64,000 bases of DNA from Diphasiastrum complanatum (Eukaryota > Streptophyta > Lycopodiopsida > Lycopodiales > Lycopodiaceae): positions 65,375,852 through 65,439,851 of the forward strand of contig CM055099.1 in the NCBI GenBank assembly GCA_029204225.1, written 5' to 3'. This document shows positions 1-11,700 of this stretch, in pieces. How positions within the stretch are numbered: position 1 is the stretch's first letter; each line of letters starts with the position of its first letter. The notes beneath the pieces were generated by a model. The model worked only from the letters and a program-made list of their open reading frames with translations. It did not search any database and was not told the DNA's origin. A program made the position numbers and the translations under genes.

Positions 1-2
1 TG

Positions 3-532
3 CAAGATTTAAAAGTCCAGATATCTGAAGTTTCGATGGACAAGCGGCAAAAGACACCTTCTTCCAATCCTAACGTTTGGTGTAAAAAGTGCGGATCCCC
101 AGGTCATAAAAACAATGAATGTAAAGCTAAACAAGTTTCATATGTTGAGAGTGTAGATGGCGATGTTTTGTGTCTATGAAACAGATCCGAAAGAGCACTG
201 TCGTTACGTTCAAGGCTCGTCTACACCAGTGTTGCAGCCAACCGGAATTTGGACCAAAGTGCTTCGTATCTATTCAGACAATGAGCTCAAATCAAAAGAC
301 TATTTATGCACCAGTCAACCTACCGCCGAAGAAGCAAGGCCATTATTCACATGATTGCCCAAAGCCTCGACGACCAATCAACTATGTGCCATTATGTTCA
401 AATTTCTCAGGAGAAGGACATCAAGTTGCAGACTTCCCAAAGCCTCAAAAGCCAAAGGTGCTATACAAATATGTCCAAACTCTAGGTGCAGAACCAGAAT
501 CTAAGAAAAAACAAGAAGATGCAGTTGTGTAG
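3..532 (+). pseudogene. Zinc-knuckle (gag-like) gene fragment, broken
   Basis: A frame open from the left edge encodes a basic segment followed by one CCHC zinc knuckle at 81-122 (Cys-X2-Cys-X4-His-X4-Cys) and stops at 177-179. A second frame (170-532) carries two degenerate knuckles: one keeps only its HYSHDCPKP tail, the other reads CSNFSGEGHQVADFPKP with cysteines replaced. Arrays of CCHC knuckles are typical of retrotransposon Gag proteins and of cellular RNA-binding CCHC proteins. No protease or polymerase follows. I infer a decayed Gag-like fragment cut by the window edge; a cellular zinc-knuckle gene is the alternative. Confidence 0.5.
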
Positions 533-539
533 CGAATCG

Positions 540-1050
540 AATGCTCTGACGAAGGCACCTTGTTGACTACTAACAACAATTGAAGATATTTCCGGAAGTA
601 CCAAAAAAACAACATGAATATTATTAAAAGTTCCAAAGGTTTAATTCTAATGACCACAACGCATTCATAAGCTTCAAAAGAATGAAAAGTACCAAACAGA
701 CTACCAAAAAATTTACCTTCATCTTTGCATACCTCCCTTTCGAGGGACTGGGCATCCACTTGCAATTCTACCTTTTTTAGCATGCGCCTATTTAAATTAA
801 GCTCATCATCCACTTCTTTTATCTCATCTTCATTGGGAGGAGTCTGTGTCCGCAACTCAACCAGGCGCTTCTCCAGCTCATGAATCTCGTCCTTGATTAC
901 TTAGACGACCGTGTTTTCACCCTACCTGACCAGCAGTTTTTCCTTCTTCTTCTAAATGTTGTCCTTTAATTCTGACAGCCTTGCAAGCATCCTCCCTGAT
1001 CTTTCTGTGACTCTCTAATTCATTGCCTCCACCTCAGACATATATCCTGG
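540..1050 (-). pseudogene. Decayed coiled-coil gene fragment
   Basis: Read on the minus strand from about 1050 down to 700, the sequence gives short stretches rich in Glu, Lys, Leu and Arg with heptad-like spacing (for example IHELEKRLVELRTQT and DDELNLNRRMLKKVELQ), interrupted by several in-frame stops. The composition suggests part of a long coiled-coil protein such as an SMC-like arm, but no diagnostic motif is present. A GT follows the segment near 745, as expected of a former exon. I do not recognise the parent gene. Confidence 0.25.
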
Positions 1051-1673
1051 AGTGGACAGAGGAGCGTGGGACACACTGTCCTCACCTCCGAACTTGCAAG
1101 AGTGCTCTCTTGCCTCCAACTCCTGGCTGCCCACTCTGAGGGGGCCCATTAGCCATCATCATCAAGCATGGAGGAGGCACATTGAAATAGTGGCAAATTG
1201 GTGGAGTACTCTTCAAAGATATTGGCAAGAGATTTCTACCAAAGAGATCTTATCATGGATTTGGTGAGGTGCTGCTATGATGGATCCTTTCGCTGGTTTT
1301 CTACTTCATATACATACAAAAGGATCTACTCAAAAAGTTTCACAAACTTCTCAAATGGTCTAGTACTTTTGCAAGCTATCTTTTTGAGGAGTGTGAAAAA
1401 TTGGCAAAAATCTAGCTTGGCAATTTTATGTCTTTTATGTTTGTGAGTACATTTCACATGTGTGGAGCATGTTCCCACATGTGTAAAATAGTTTATCATA
1501 GCTTTAGGGGTTTCATGGCAAATTGGCAAATTGGCAAAGTCCACATGTAATGCCGCTATTGAGCCAAAAGTGAATCATGATGTAATCTCGAGTAGGTAGG
1601 CATATGAATAGGGTCTTGACACTTTTGACAATGTAATTTGATGAGTGATGGAGTCAAAAGTCAGTTTTGACCA
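1051..1673. other. No gene recognised
   Basis: AT-rich sequence with short chance ORFs only. The motif ggcaaattggcaaa recurs, but there is no coding signal. Confidence 0.5.
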
Positions 1674-1833
1674 AGGGGTCCAATAGGATTAAGGAGGTGA
1701 TCATTAGAGGTCCAATAGAATTAAGGAGGCTATGATTAGGGGTCCAATAGAATGCAAGAAGCTATGAATAGGGGTCTAATAGAATTGAAGAGACTATGAT
1801 TAGGGGTCCAATAGCATGCAAGGAGGGATCTCC
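1674..1833 (+). repeat. 32-bp minisatellite, five copies
   Basis: Five head-to-tail copies of a 32-bp unit begin at 1674, 1706, 1738, 1770 and 1802. Each opens with a form of aggggtccaatag and ends near ctatgatt. The copies differ by point changes but keep exact 32-bp spacing. 32 is not a multiple of 3, so the array is not coding. Confidence 0.9.
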
Positions 1834-2185
1834 GCAAACTCTATATGTATTTCTCCTTATAATCATTATGTAAGTTGAGTTTTGAGTCAAACTTTTGTTG
1901 GTGAGATTTGCTTGTTTACTCTTCTCTCTCTACACGAGTTGGAATTAGTTCTATTCTCTCTCTACTCGAGGAGAAGAGCTTAATTTTACTTTGTTTTTTT
2001 AAAAAGCTTTTCCTCTCATGTGTATGAACTTTGGTCATCAACAATTGCATCGATCTTTTCCTCTATGCCTTGGGTTTTTTATCTAGATCTTGAAAATCAA
2101 TCTAGAATCCATTGACAAGTGCACAAGCTTGCTTAGGAGATCAATCACGCACTTTAGAGCATTGCCACACGTGTGAAATTTCACA
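1834..2185. other. LTR-like non-coding sequence
   Basis: No gene. Phrases here (ctctctactcgag near 1960, and ttgcttaggagatcaatcac near 2132) resemble the interrupted copia LTR whose parts lie at 7706-7796 and 13241-13346. This may therefore be a diverged LTR remnant; its ends could not be found. Confidence 0.3.
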
Positions 2186-2520
2186 TTAAGTACCAAAAGA
2201 AGCAAAGTACCAATTAAGTACCAAAATCAGCTAAAGTACCAAATTAAGAACCAAAAGCAGCTAATTATTATCACAATATCAAAAGTACCAAACTAAGTAC
2301 CAAAAACAGCTAATTACTACCACAGTATCAAAAGTACCAAACGTAGTACCAAAAGCAACTAAAGTACCAAGTTAAGTATCAACAGCAGCTAAAGTACCAA
2401 ATTAAGTACCAAAAGCAGCTAAAGTATCAAGTTAAGTACCAAAATCAGCTGAAATAGTCGATTAAGATCTAAAACCAGTTATAGTTGCAAATTAAAAACC
2501 AAAAGCAGCTAATTACTACC
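2186..2520 (+). repeat. ~30-bp degenerate tandem repeat
   Basis: About eleven imperfect copies of a ~30-bp unit containing agtaccaa, attaagtacc and aaaagcagct. Some copies carry an added taattactaccac segment, giving a higher-order pattern. Stops occur in all frames, so it is non-coding. Confidence 0.85.
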
Positions 2521-2554
2521 ATAATACTAAAAGTACTAAAAGTAACGAAGTTCA

Positions 2555-2818
2555 TTACAAACAGAACCCTACGATGTTTAATTTACCCTTTCTCTTGTGG
2601 CTTGAACGATCATCGGCCGCAGCAGCCATCCTCTCAAACGATTCGTCAAGCTGTGAATGTGTGGTTTCTGATTGATCCATGACCCCCGTCCTAGCTGGTG
2701 ATCCATCGTGGTAAATGGTCCGTGGCCGTTTGTGTATGCTGGGAGGTGTGCTCGATGTCTCAGGATTTTCAGCAGTGGCCTTAGAGGCGGCTTTGCACTT
2801 CCTTGCAGGTGTCCTCAT
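2555..2818 (-). CDS. Hypothetical small basic protein, doubtful
   Basis: An 87-codon ORF begins with a Lys/Arg-rich segment (MRTPARKCKAASKATAE) and has a second basic cluster (HKRKGK) near the C-terminus, with Ser/Thr/Pro-rich sequence between. It resembles the start of a nuclear or transposase-type protein but has no recognised domain, and nothing upstream or downstream supports it. It could be one exon or chance. Confidence 0.2.
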   Translation of the reverse strand: MRTPARKCKAASKATAENPETSSTPPSIHKRPRTIYHDGSPARTGVMDQSETTHSQLDESFERMAAAADDRSSHKRKGKLNIVGFCL

Positions 2819-4290
2819 CTTTTATAGTAGATGATCGAGATCAATTTTGCGAAATGCAAGAATATGTTTTGAACAAAAGACAACAAAAGAAAAACGACAG
2901 CAATGAACTGATAGCAAAGAGCAATGATAGCAGTGAACTGATCCAATAGAAAGCAACGATAACATAAAGGAACGGTAGCAATGTCATGAGAGCATAAATA
3001 AACAATAGCAATGAACCGATCTAGCAGAAAGCAAGAGAGATAGAAATGAACTGATAGCAGAAATCAAGATAGCAACATGAACTGATCATAGCCGAAAGCA
3101 ACAATATGTTCACTGATAGTGCATTAACTCGTGGGATCTATCAAGCTCCAAAAAGGTTGAAATGTACTACCGTAAGTATTGTATTAGAAATATAGATTAT
3201 GAGTAATAAAATCCACAAAGATTGACATACACTACCAAAAGGTACTATGGAAAATGGGTTCTTTTTTTGTATCACCAAAATATGCTTTTAGCCAAGAAGC
3301 GGCATATCGGCTACTAAAGAGTTGCGCACTTTCGCACTCGCTCCCTCTATGTACACCACTTACGCTTCAATTCAACCACCAAATCTTTTCAGGAGATCAC
3401 AAAGAGAGTTTGAGTCTTTTCCCTGCTCTTCACTTTCATAAGCTTTTGCTTGCTGAGTTCTTTTGTTTAGAACAGTTGGTAAGCCTCGACTTGTCGGATG
3501 TGCCTGTGATTGTAACTTTGGTCAAACAATTCTTTAGCCTTGATACTGTCGTATGTGTGCAACTGTAAATTCGCTACTAAAGTTGTCTTAAAACTCACTG
3601 ATTATTTGGTTGCCTATGTGATTGAATAATCGATTGTTTGGAACTTAATTGTGATGACAACATTCGGAATCATTGTTTCATTACACTGATGTATATCTGT
3701 TCTTACACATACTTTATTGTATTGTTGTGGATCGATACTCTGAATCTTGCATATGGATAATGTGCAGTTTAAATATGTGGTTGATCGTCCGTTTGAACGA
3801 GCGACAATCCGTTGTTGAGGACAGATAGTCGGGGACTACACTTAAATTGTGCTGAGAGATTTGTATGTTTCTATGGGTCGGTTTATCTGATGCAATAGAC
3901 TATGCTTGTCTGACAAACTTAATTAGGTGCACAGAATGGTAAATCGCTCTGCCGCTAAGTCGGATACACTAATCAACAATGAAACATGTTTGATATGAGA
4001 ATTGTCGTCATCAATATCTTTTGTTTTTGCATGATTGACACCACATCTTAATTAGTGATACTGGTTGCCGATTCTTTGAATGTCTGTTGACAACCAGATT
4101 TTAAGCCAAGAACATTAAATGAGTTAAAAACATCTAAAATAACAACATTAAACAGTCTCTTTGGGGAACGACAATCTTTTATACTACATGTCCTTACATA
4201 TAAGATAAGTATATTGCAACAGTTGATCCACTCATATGTGCATTTTGCTAGCACAAAGAGCAATGGTGGAGCTATCTTAGTCTTTTTGGA
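2819..4290. other. No gene recognised
   Basis: AT-rich DNA with scattered short repeats of the words gatagcaa and gaactgat around 2880-3110. A 104-codon ORF at 3254-3568 has no domain and no context. Confidence 0.45.
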
Positions 4291-4295
4291 AGATC

Positions 4296-6122
4296 CTAAG
4301 CATAAGGGAATGGATCCCACACCTTCAACTTTTTCGCAATGCCATTTTGTTGTGGAGTGCATGAACTAGTGAGTTGGTGCCTAATTCCATGCTTATCACA
4401 GAAATTATTAAACTCATTCGAAATGAATTCACCATCCCTATCGGTGCATAGGACTTTAATTTTCTTATCACATTCATTTTCAACAAGATTCTTGAATTTG
4501 ATGAATGTATTAAAAGCATACGACTTGTTCTTAAGAAAATAAGTCCAAACCTTCCTGGAATAGTCATCAATAAATGACATGAAGTAGTACGAATGCCCAT
4601 TTGATCTGGTTTGTGCTGGTCCCCATAAATCACTATGAATGAGATCTAGAACTACAATAGCACGATAGGAACTAGTATCAAAGGGTTTCTGTGCTTGCTT
4701 ACCATAGACGCAAGCTTCGCACACATACCTGTGAAAATGGCAATATGTGGCAATCCTCGAACCATCTTTGCATCAGACAACTGCTTCAAGCTCCTATAGT
4801 TCAAACGCCCAAATCTTTCATGCCCCAAGTCACTCTCGCTTGAGGTACTAGGTGTAGAAGTAGCTGAAAATGCGGTCTCCAACTCATACAACTTATTCTC
4901 ATCTCTTGTTCCCTTTGCTATAACTGCAAGTTTCTTTTTGATGTCTTTTATTAGGCACCTATCTTGATATAATTCCACTTTATAACCTTGATCTGTTAGG
5001 CATCCCATTGATAGAATATTTTTGGCAAGTATCGGAACATAGAGTGTATTTCTAATGTGGACAGCATTTGATGCCTTATTGTTCATCAAGCCTACTTTCA
5101 TATCTCCAACTCCATCAACAGAATGTGAATTGTCATCTTTTAAAACCACTGAAGATTTCTCCTAAGCTTCATTGAGATGTGAGAACCACACTTTATGCGA
5201 GTTCATGTGAGCAGATGCGCCTGAATCAATGTACCAGGCATCTCTTTGAAGTTGAGCACTAGCACACATGAGGGAGGTATTACTTTCTTGGGTCTTTGGC
5301 TGCTCATCTACCACATAGTCGGTAGCATTTCTTGGTCTACCTCAACCTCCGCCAAAGCTTCTACCTCTCTCACTTGCTTGATTCGGCACTCGCTTGAGAT
5401 GTGACCGAATTTTTCACAGTAATAGCAAGTGACGCTCTTCTTCTTAGTGTCACCACCCTTAGAACTGCTAGTATTGGTTGCTTGCTCTTGCCTCGGTTGA
5501 TTTGACTGTCGTTGGTTCTTGTTGCCATTGTTGTTGTTGCCTCTACCATGTTGCTGGTTTCGGCCTCTACCTCTTCCTCTGAATGAAGTCACAAGTGTTT
5601 CACTAGACCCTCGGGAGTGAGGTTTGCGAAGCAGCTCTTTTCGCAACAAGTACGCACAAAATTCCTCAAATGTGGGTGGTTGCTCTCTCTCATCATTACG
5701 GAAGTCATCATGTGCTTGTAGGATGTTGGCAAAGCACCCATAACAATCGTCAGCAAATCAACCTCTGAGCATATTCCAAGCTTATGTGGGTGTAGTGTCC
5801 GATGCAATATGTGGAATAATGTGATCCACAACCGACATGTTGATCATTCCCATTGCCCTTGTAGCTCGCTTATCATAATCAATTTGCAGCCTTTCAATTT
5901 CTTCCATACTTGTTTGGCCCGCATTAGAAGACTCATTTCCGGTCTTCTTTCTTCACCTGTAACCAACTGCCACGAGTCCTGCATCATTACAAGATTTTGC
6001 ATTTGGAATTTCCATACTGGATAATTCTTGCCATTCAACTTGCTTGTATCCGGAAATAACAATGCCAATTCTTTATCCACCATTGCGTAGGTAATGGAAA
6101 ACTGACAACTTTTGCTTTTCAC
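4296..6122 (-). pseudogene. Truncated copia gag-protease-integrase remnant
   Basis: Read right to left: a Gag N-terminal region (6122-5844) with the copia-type LNGKNYPVWKFQMQNLV motif; further Gag (5831-5589); an Arg/Gly/Asn-rich tract and one CCHC knuckle CYYCEKFGHISSEC (5649-5308); the aspartic protease motif DSGAS at 5213-5227; the pre-integrase region (5149-4700); and the integrase core with HSDLWGP, FIDDYSR and PQQNG (4724-4310). The reading frame shifts at least four times and a stop lies just after the protease motif. The integrase stops abruptly after PQQNGIAKK, and RT, RNase H and LTRs are absent. A dead, 3'-truncated Ty1/copia insertion. Confidence 0.9.
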
Positions 6123-7643
6123 TTCACCAGAAATCGAGCTACGGATTAAAAGTTATGGCAAATACTAAAAATTGCCAATTATAGTAAGTCCAAGTAGCCA
6201 ACTAGCAATACATGCTACCAGAAGTAAAAAAAAATTGACTTCACGATTGAACTTACTACACCCAAAACATATATATCAACTACTAATTTGTTAAAATCCG
6301 AGCTACTGACAAAAAGTTGTGTTTTCGCAAAAAGTACACTAGAATGGGGCTAAAAATGGGACTCCTCCAAATTTGGCTGAAATGACCTCCAAATGCAGAA
6401 CTGATGTCACCAATGAATCCGGAGCATTGAAATTAGGTTGGGTAGACTTCACTTCACTCCAATCGGACGCTTTATGCACTCTCCACACTTTCTCCAACTT
6501 TAAAATTTTAAAAACAAAAAAAGATTCCCGTGGAATCTTGACGTGCAGCCACTCGATACGTCCGACTCTTTGTTGGCTACGCTCCTGTCCAAGCCCCCAT
6601 TGAAAATAGTTCACCACTTGGCAGATTTTTATTTGCTGTCACAGGGGTACCAAAAAAGTATGTCACTAGGAATATAGACAAGAAGCCAGTTTGGAAAATG
6701 CCTAATGGGAAAAGCACCCAAAAGTTGGGCCCTTTTAAACTGAAAATTTTTAGACTTTAAAGTGACCAAAAACATTCGTATGAAGTGCCCCTTAGTTCAA
6801 CATTTCTTCAATGCCTTTCAAAACCCATTTTCATTATTGGATAAAGCCTTTCAAGAATCTGTGGCTTACAATAGTTCGAAGTAAGCGGCTAAGATTTGCC
6901 TGATAAGCAACCAAAGGTAGGATTTCTTTGAGTAGTAAACTCCACAAGCTCGGAGGGCTCCTAGAAGTGTAGTCGGATCATTCTCCCAAATCTCTCCGTG
7001 GCTGCGAGCGGGGCTTCACGGCTGAGGTCGCCCTACTACTGTGGAGCTATTGTGAAAAACTTGGTTAAAAATGATGACCGTTTTGGCAGAAACAACCACC
7101 TCCAAGTTTATTAAACCCTTGCTACCAAAAAATGGAGTTTTCAGGTTTTGATCGGCTTCAAGAGAGCTTGTGGGCCCAGAACTGAAGCTACAGTCACTTC
7201 CATTGATAGTCAAAATATAGAGATGAGTCACGCTTGATTTGGTCCAATATCAGCTTCAAACCAACAGAAAACATATTTGCAAAAAAAATTTGGTGAAGTT
7301 AGCACCAAAATGCACCAAAGGAAGCTCAAAAATGAGCAATAGAAGTTGATATGGGCTCCAAAAACAACAGCTTTTGCATAGGGTGTCCATTTCAGGCATG
7401 CCGACAGTCCACGGAATTGGAACAATGCCAATGAAGCTGATGGAATGCTCCAATCCACTAGATTTCAGCTGTTGATATTAATCAGAGTGCAATTTTTGTC
7501 TCACTATTGTGTCGTTCATTTGCGCATTCTGTATGAATTCTTCTACTTGAATATTTCTGCTGCTAACTGTTGCGTTTCCATTCCTACACGCCGCGCTCAA
7601 TCCTTGAGCTTCCGCTGCTGCTCACGCCCCCATGGTTTTACAA

Positions 7644-7645
<2 letters not shown>
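6123..7645. other. No gene recognised
   Basis: Non-coding DNA separating the copia remnant from the nested LTR block. ORFs of 65-92 codons occur on both strands but show no motifs. The right-hand part probably belongs to an old LTR that element 1 interrupted, but its outer edge is not visible. Confidence 0.4.

Positions 7646-7705
<60 letters not shown>
7646..7705 (+). repeat. (CT)n microsatellite
   Basis: About 30 uninterrupted CT dinucleotides, followed by actcgag. Ser/Leu-repeat ORFs across it are artefacts of the dinucleotide. Confidence 0.97.
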
Positions 7706-7707
<2 letters not shown>

Positions 7708-7796
7708 CGAGAGCAAACCACTTTTTACTTAGGTTTTTTTTTTATCACAAGTTGCTTTCAAGTGTGTTTGTTGAGTGGTGAATGATTCATGCATGT
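7706..7796 (+). mobile_element. Left part of an LTR interrupted by element 1
   Basis: The sequence up to gattcatgcatgt matches 31850-31903 and continues, after element 1, at 13241. It is therefore the left part of an older repeat, probably the 5' LTR of a plus-strand copia element, split by insertion of element 1. Confidence 0.7.
7792..7796. repeat. Target-site duplication CATGT (left)
   Basis: CATGT directly precedes the element 1 terminus at 7797 and recurs at 13241-13245 directly after its other end. A 5-bp duplication is the normal signature of copia integrase. Confidence 0.92.
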
Positions 7797-8438
7797 TGTG
7801 AAGGATTTCAGATCATTCAAGATCCAATCCAAGTCCCAAATCTTTGGTTACAATAAGGAGCAAACCAACAATCCTGCCAATGTAGAAAAATCAACATCTA
7901 CATACAAAATGAGATGCAAACTCTAAGAGATATTGATCAAACATGAACCAAAACATAAAATATGTTTGTTGTCCATACAATTACAGTACCATACTGTATT
8001 TCACACGTGTGGAACCAAAAATAGCAATAAATGATCATTCTACACACAAGATTGCAAGATAACACCAAGATTGTGCACCAATGAGTAGTAGAACCCAAAG
8101 AGAACCATGTATAATGATGAAATGAGAGATAGAAGAGAGAAGATGTGTCTCTCCACAAGTTACATCCTTTTATAGAGTTTCCAAACCCTATTTGGCCACT
8201 TGGCTTTTCCTCCAAAATGTAAACCCTACTATTTTTGGGTCTAGATTCAATGTACCCAAAGTTCAAATTTGAATCTCTCTCAAACTTGACTACCAACTTT
8301 CTCACACTTTTCAAAAGTGTTTATTGAATGTATTTTAAACTAATATAACTTCAAAAAGTTTATCTTTAAGCCTAAAATGAGTTTTGGCCTCTTATTGACA
8401 ATTTACCAAAATGTGACTAAACTAGACTAAACTAGTTG
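7797..8438 (-). repeat. 3' LTR of element 1
   Basis: Matches 12587-13228 almost base for base. Unlike the 5' LTR it lacks the last 12 bases (aaatctctcaca) and runs into ttttggcatag, so its inner edge is altered. Confidence 0.92.
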
Positions 8439-8782
8439 TTTTGGCATAGTTTTGACAATAGAACTTTGATCCAACTTTAGAATGATCTCCATCCTAAGTA
8501 TAGATCTTCTTTCTAAGGTTCTAAAGTATCTTGCATAATTGATATAGAGAATAGTGTCCAAATTGGATGCTTCACTATTTCTTACATCAATTTTGCACAT
8601 CAAGATATAACTAGAACATGAAGAACCAAATAGAATGTGAATGAAATAATTCCTCCATGTTTCAAACTTTGTACTCTCTGGAAAATTACAGCAACCAAAC
8701 AATAAATGTGAGTGATGACCATTTGCTTGCTTGTATCCTGCAACTTTCTCCTTTCTTGATATGTCTCCACCATAAAACTCCA

Positions 8783-11700
8783 TTAATGAGCCTCCATCTC
8801 ATCTTGCCACAAGAAACCATCAAGCCTTGGAAATCCATGAGTAGGTGAGTACATACATGATGCAAATCTAGCACCACATGACTCCATAAACCAAGTAGTT
8901 TGCACTAGTCCATCTTCAAGATCTACTTGACACAAGAAAATGACCATGAATTCACCAAAAATTGACAATCTCCAAGTATTGGCACCAAGTAGCTCAACAC
9001 TTGAGAACTTAGCCATGGATGAGTGACATAATGAACCTCCATTAGCTTCATTTCCATCAGCAAAACCAGCCAAGAATGCTAGTACAACTCCAACAATAAG
9101 ATATTGCAAGACAATGTAGCTAGTTTGTCCATATCTTGACAATTTGCACACATCCACATGAAATAGCTCAAACATGAGATAGAACAAGTAAAGTAAACTT
9201 GAACAACACTTCCTTGCTGCTCCTTTGACCTTACTTGAGTCTTCAATAAGCTGCAAAAACAGATCCATAACATCTTTGCCAATTACCTCTCCTTTGATGC
9301 TCTTGACTAGCTCCAAATTGCCACCTTTCCTTTTGTGTTGTTGAAGTCCTTTGAGACCAACCTCTTGATCTTTCTCTTGACCATCAAAGTCATTGAGAAA
9401 ACTTTTTTTTCCAGATCCATTACTTGCTTTTCCAGTATGAAAACCATGAGAACCAATATCTACTTGCATAACATCATCTACACAAGAAAATTCTCCAAAA
9501 CATGTGAGTAAAACAAAGTGAGTCGCTTTCACTTGCTTACCTTTCTCTTGATCATCAAAGATATCAAAGATATGAATATCTTCAGACCTGAACCTTTGGA
9601 AATACTCCCTCTCAAACATATGATCAATATCCAACAAGAACTCATCAATGCTTGATCTCGAATTTCCACAAAGGTTAGTGAAAGCAATGTCACCAATGTC
9701 ACCATCATAAATCAAAAGATAGATTCCAAACTTTCCATCCAACATGAAGTAGAGTAGGTGAAGATGAGTATCAAACCTAAGAAATCCAGCCCTCTTGAGT
9801 CCATAACAAACCTCAATAAGCTCACCAATGAGATCTCCCTTGCCTTGAAGAAATTGCCTCTCGATTTGCTCCATGTAGTCTTCTTCAACCAACCTTTTGC
9901 CATCTTGATCATGAGTGATCAATTCATAATCATAGAATCCTTTGAGTTGATGAAGAGATGTGAGATCCATGCCTTGGATCTTCCCAAGAACCAATCTTCC
10001 ATTGCTCTTCCCTTCATAAGACTCCCTCTTAATGATTGCATCATGAGAAGTAGAAACCTCAAAAACATTAGAAGCCATGAAAAAAATGATTAGTACCTTC
10101 AACATAAGGATGATTGAAGTACTCTCTTTTTTCAAACAAGAACTTCTACTCAATGTTTTAGGTAATGAATCATATGATAATGATTCTTCCTCACTATCAT
10201 TCAGAATGACATCATTCAAAGTACATCCTACTTTGAACTCTTCACATACTTCTCTTCTTCTTGACTTGTGACTATCTCCCTCACTAAGTCTCTTGATAGA
10301 ACCATTTGATCTACTCTCTTTATAAAGACATGTGACTCCACTTGCTGGAAAAATGACTTTCTTGGAATCATAACAAAAGAATGTAGAAGAACCACCTCCT
10401 TCATGCATGCACCTAGCAACATCCTTTTCCATATGATCAAAGAAATCATTAACAACAATCTTTTCCAAGGAAGAACCTTCACCTCCATTGATGAAGTTAG
10501 CTCTTTCCTTACCTTTTGCATGCTTGCACTTGCCATGAAGAACCATTGAAACACCATCATTATCCTCAAGACTAGCCAAGTTAGCACAAAGATGAACATC
10601 TCCAAGAAGCATATTAGATCTTGACCTAGATCTAGCATAAGGAAGCTTGTTAGACTTTGCATAAGATCCACCAATCTTATTGATGCTAAAAGGTAACTTT
10701 GGAAAGTTGAGACCAATCTCCTTTTCCATTCCATCCTTGTTAGCCATAACAAAAGCATCAAGCTTGAAAAGTCTACCTTGTCTATTGCCCCTAGCAACCA
10801 AGATTTCTTCCTTTGTAATGAAACAAGCATCACCACCAAACTTTACCATGTATCCTTTCTTTATCATTTGACCAACACTTAGCAAATTCTTTGAAAGTGA
10901 AGGAATGTAAAGAACACCATCAAGTCTTGCTTTCCTATTAGTAGAAAGACAAATAGGATTTGAGCCAATACCTTCGATCACACACTCACCACCATTGGCC
11001 ATGTGAATTGCTTTCTTGGCTCCATCATAAGTGACCAAAGAAGTAAGGAACTCCTTGTGACTAGTCATGTGTGAACTAGCTCCACTATCAATCCACCATG
11101 AATCTTTGTCACCTTCACTTGATATTAAACTTGAAGAACACATCAAAAGATAATCACCACCACCTAGATCCTCATCATTAGTAGTAAAGTTGATTTGCTT
11201 GCTACCTTCATCTCTTTGCTTCTTCAAACATTCATTTGCAAAATGCCCTTTGATTCCACAATAAAAGCATTTCAACTTAGACTTATCTTTCTTTTTGCCA
11301 AAAGAAGAAGTCTCACCTTGATCTTGCCCTTTAGACCACTTGCATTTGCCTTTGCCCTTGAACTTGCCTTTGATGAACATAGCATCCTCTTCATAATGAG
11401 ATGTCGATGTAGATCCACCTCCTCTTGATTGATGCCTATACTCCTCATTCACCAAGATCTCTTGCAAATCCACAATACTTGGCAAAGTCTTTTGAATAGC
11501 AAAACTTTGAACAAGATTAGCATGATCATCCAACAAGCCATTAAGTATAACTTGAACAAGCTCTACCTCCTTAATGCTTTCATCAATACATGCTAACTCA
11601 TCATTGAATGCCTTAACCCTCAAAACAAAAGCATGAGTACTCTCTTCCTTCTTTTGCAAACTTTGAAAGATTTGCCTCCTAAGAGTAAGCACTCTTGATG

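Noticed and set aside
1674..2520. CRISPR-like repeat arrays
   Set aside because: The units are contiguous, without unique spacers, and the context is a plant nuclear genome.
3254..3568. 104-codon plus-strand ORF
   Set aside because: No motif, no coding context, and composition like the surrounding AT-rich DNA.
7445..7785. ORFs with long Ser-Leu repeats
   Set aside because: They are translations of the (CT)n array at 7646-7705; the same holds for similar ORFs at 47337-47561 and 50362-50634.
10228..10839. 203-codon minus-strand ORF
   Set aside because: It lies inside the 1007-codon ORF in another frame, and its hydrophobic composition is a frame-shadow effect.
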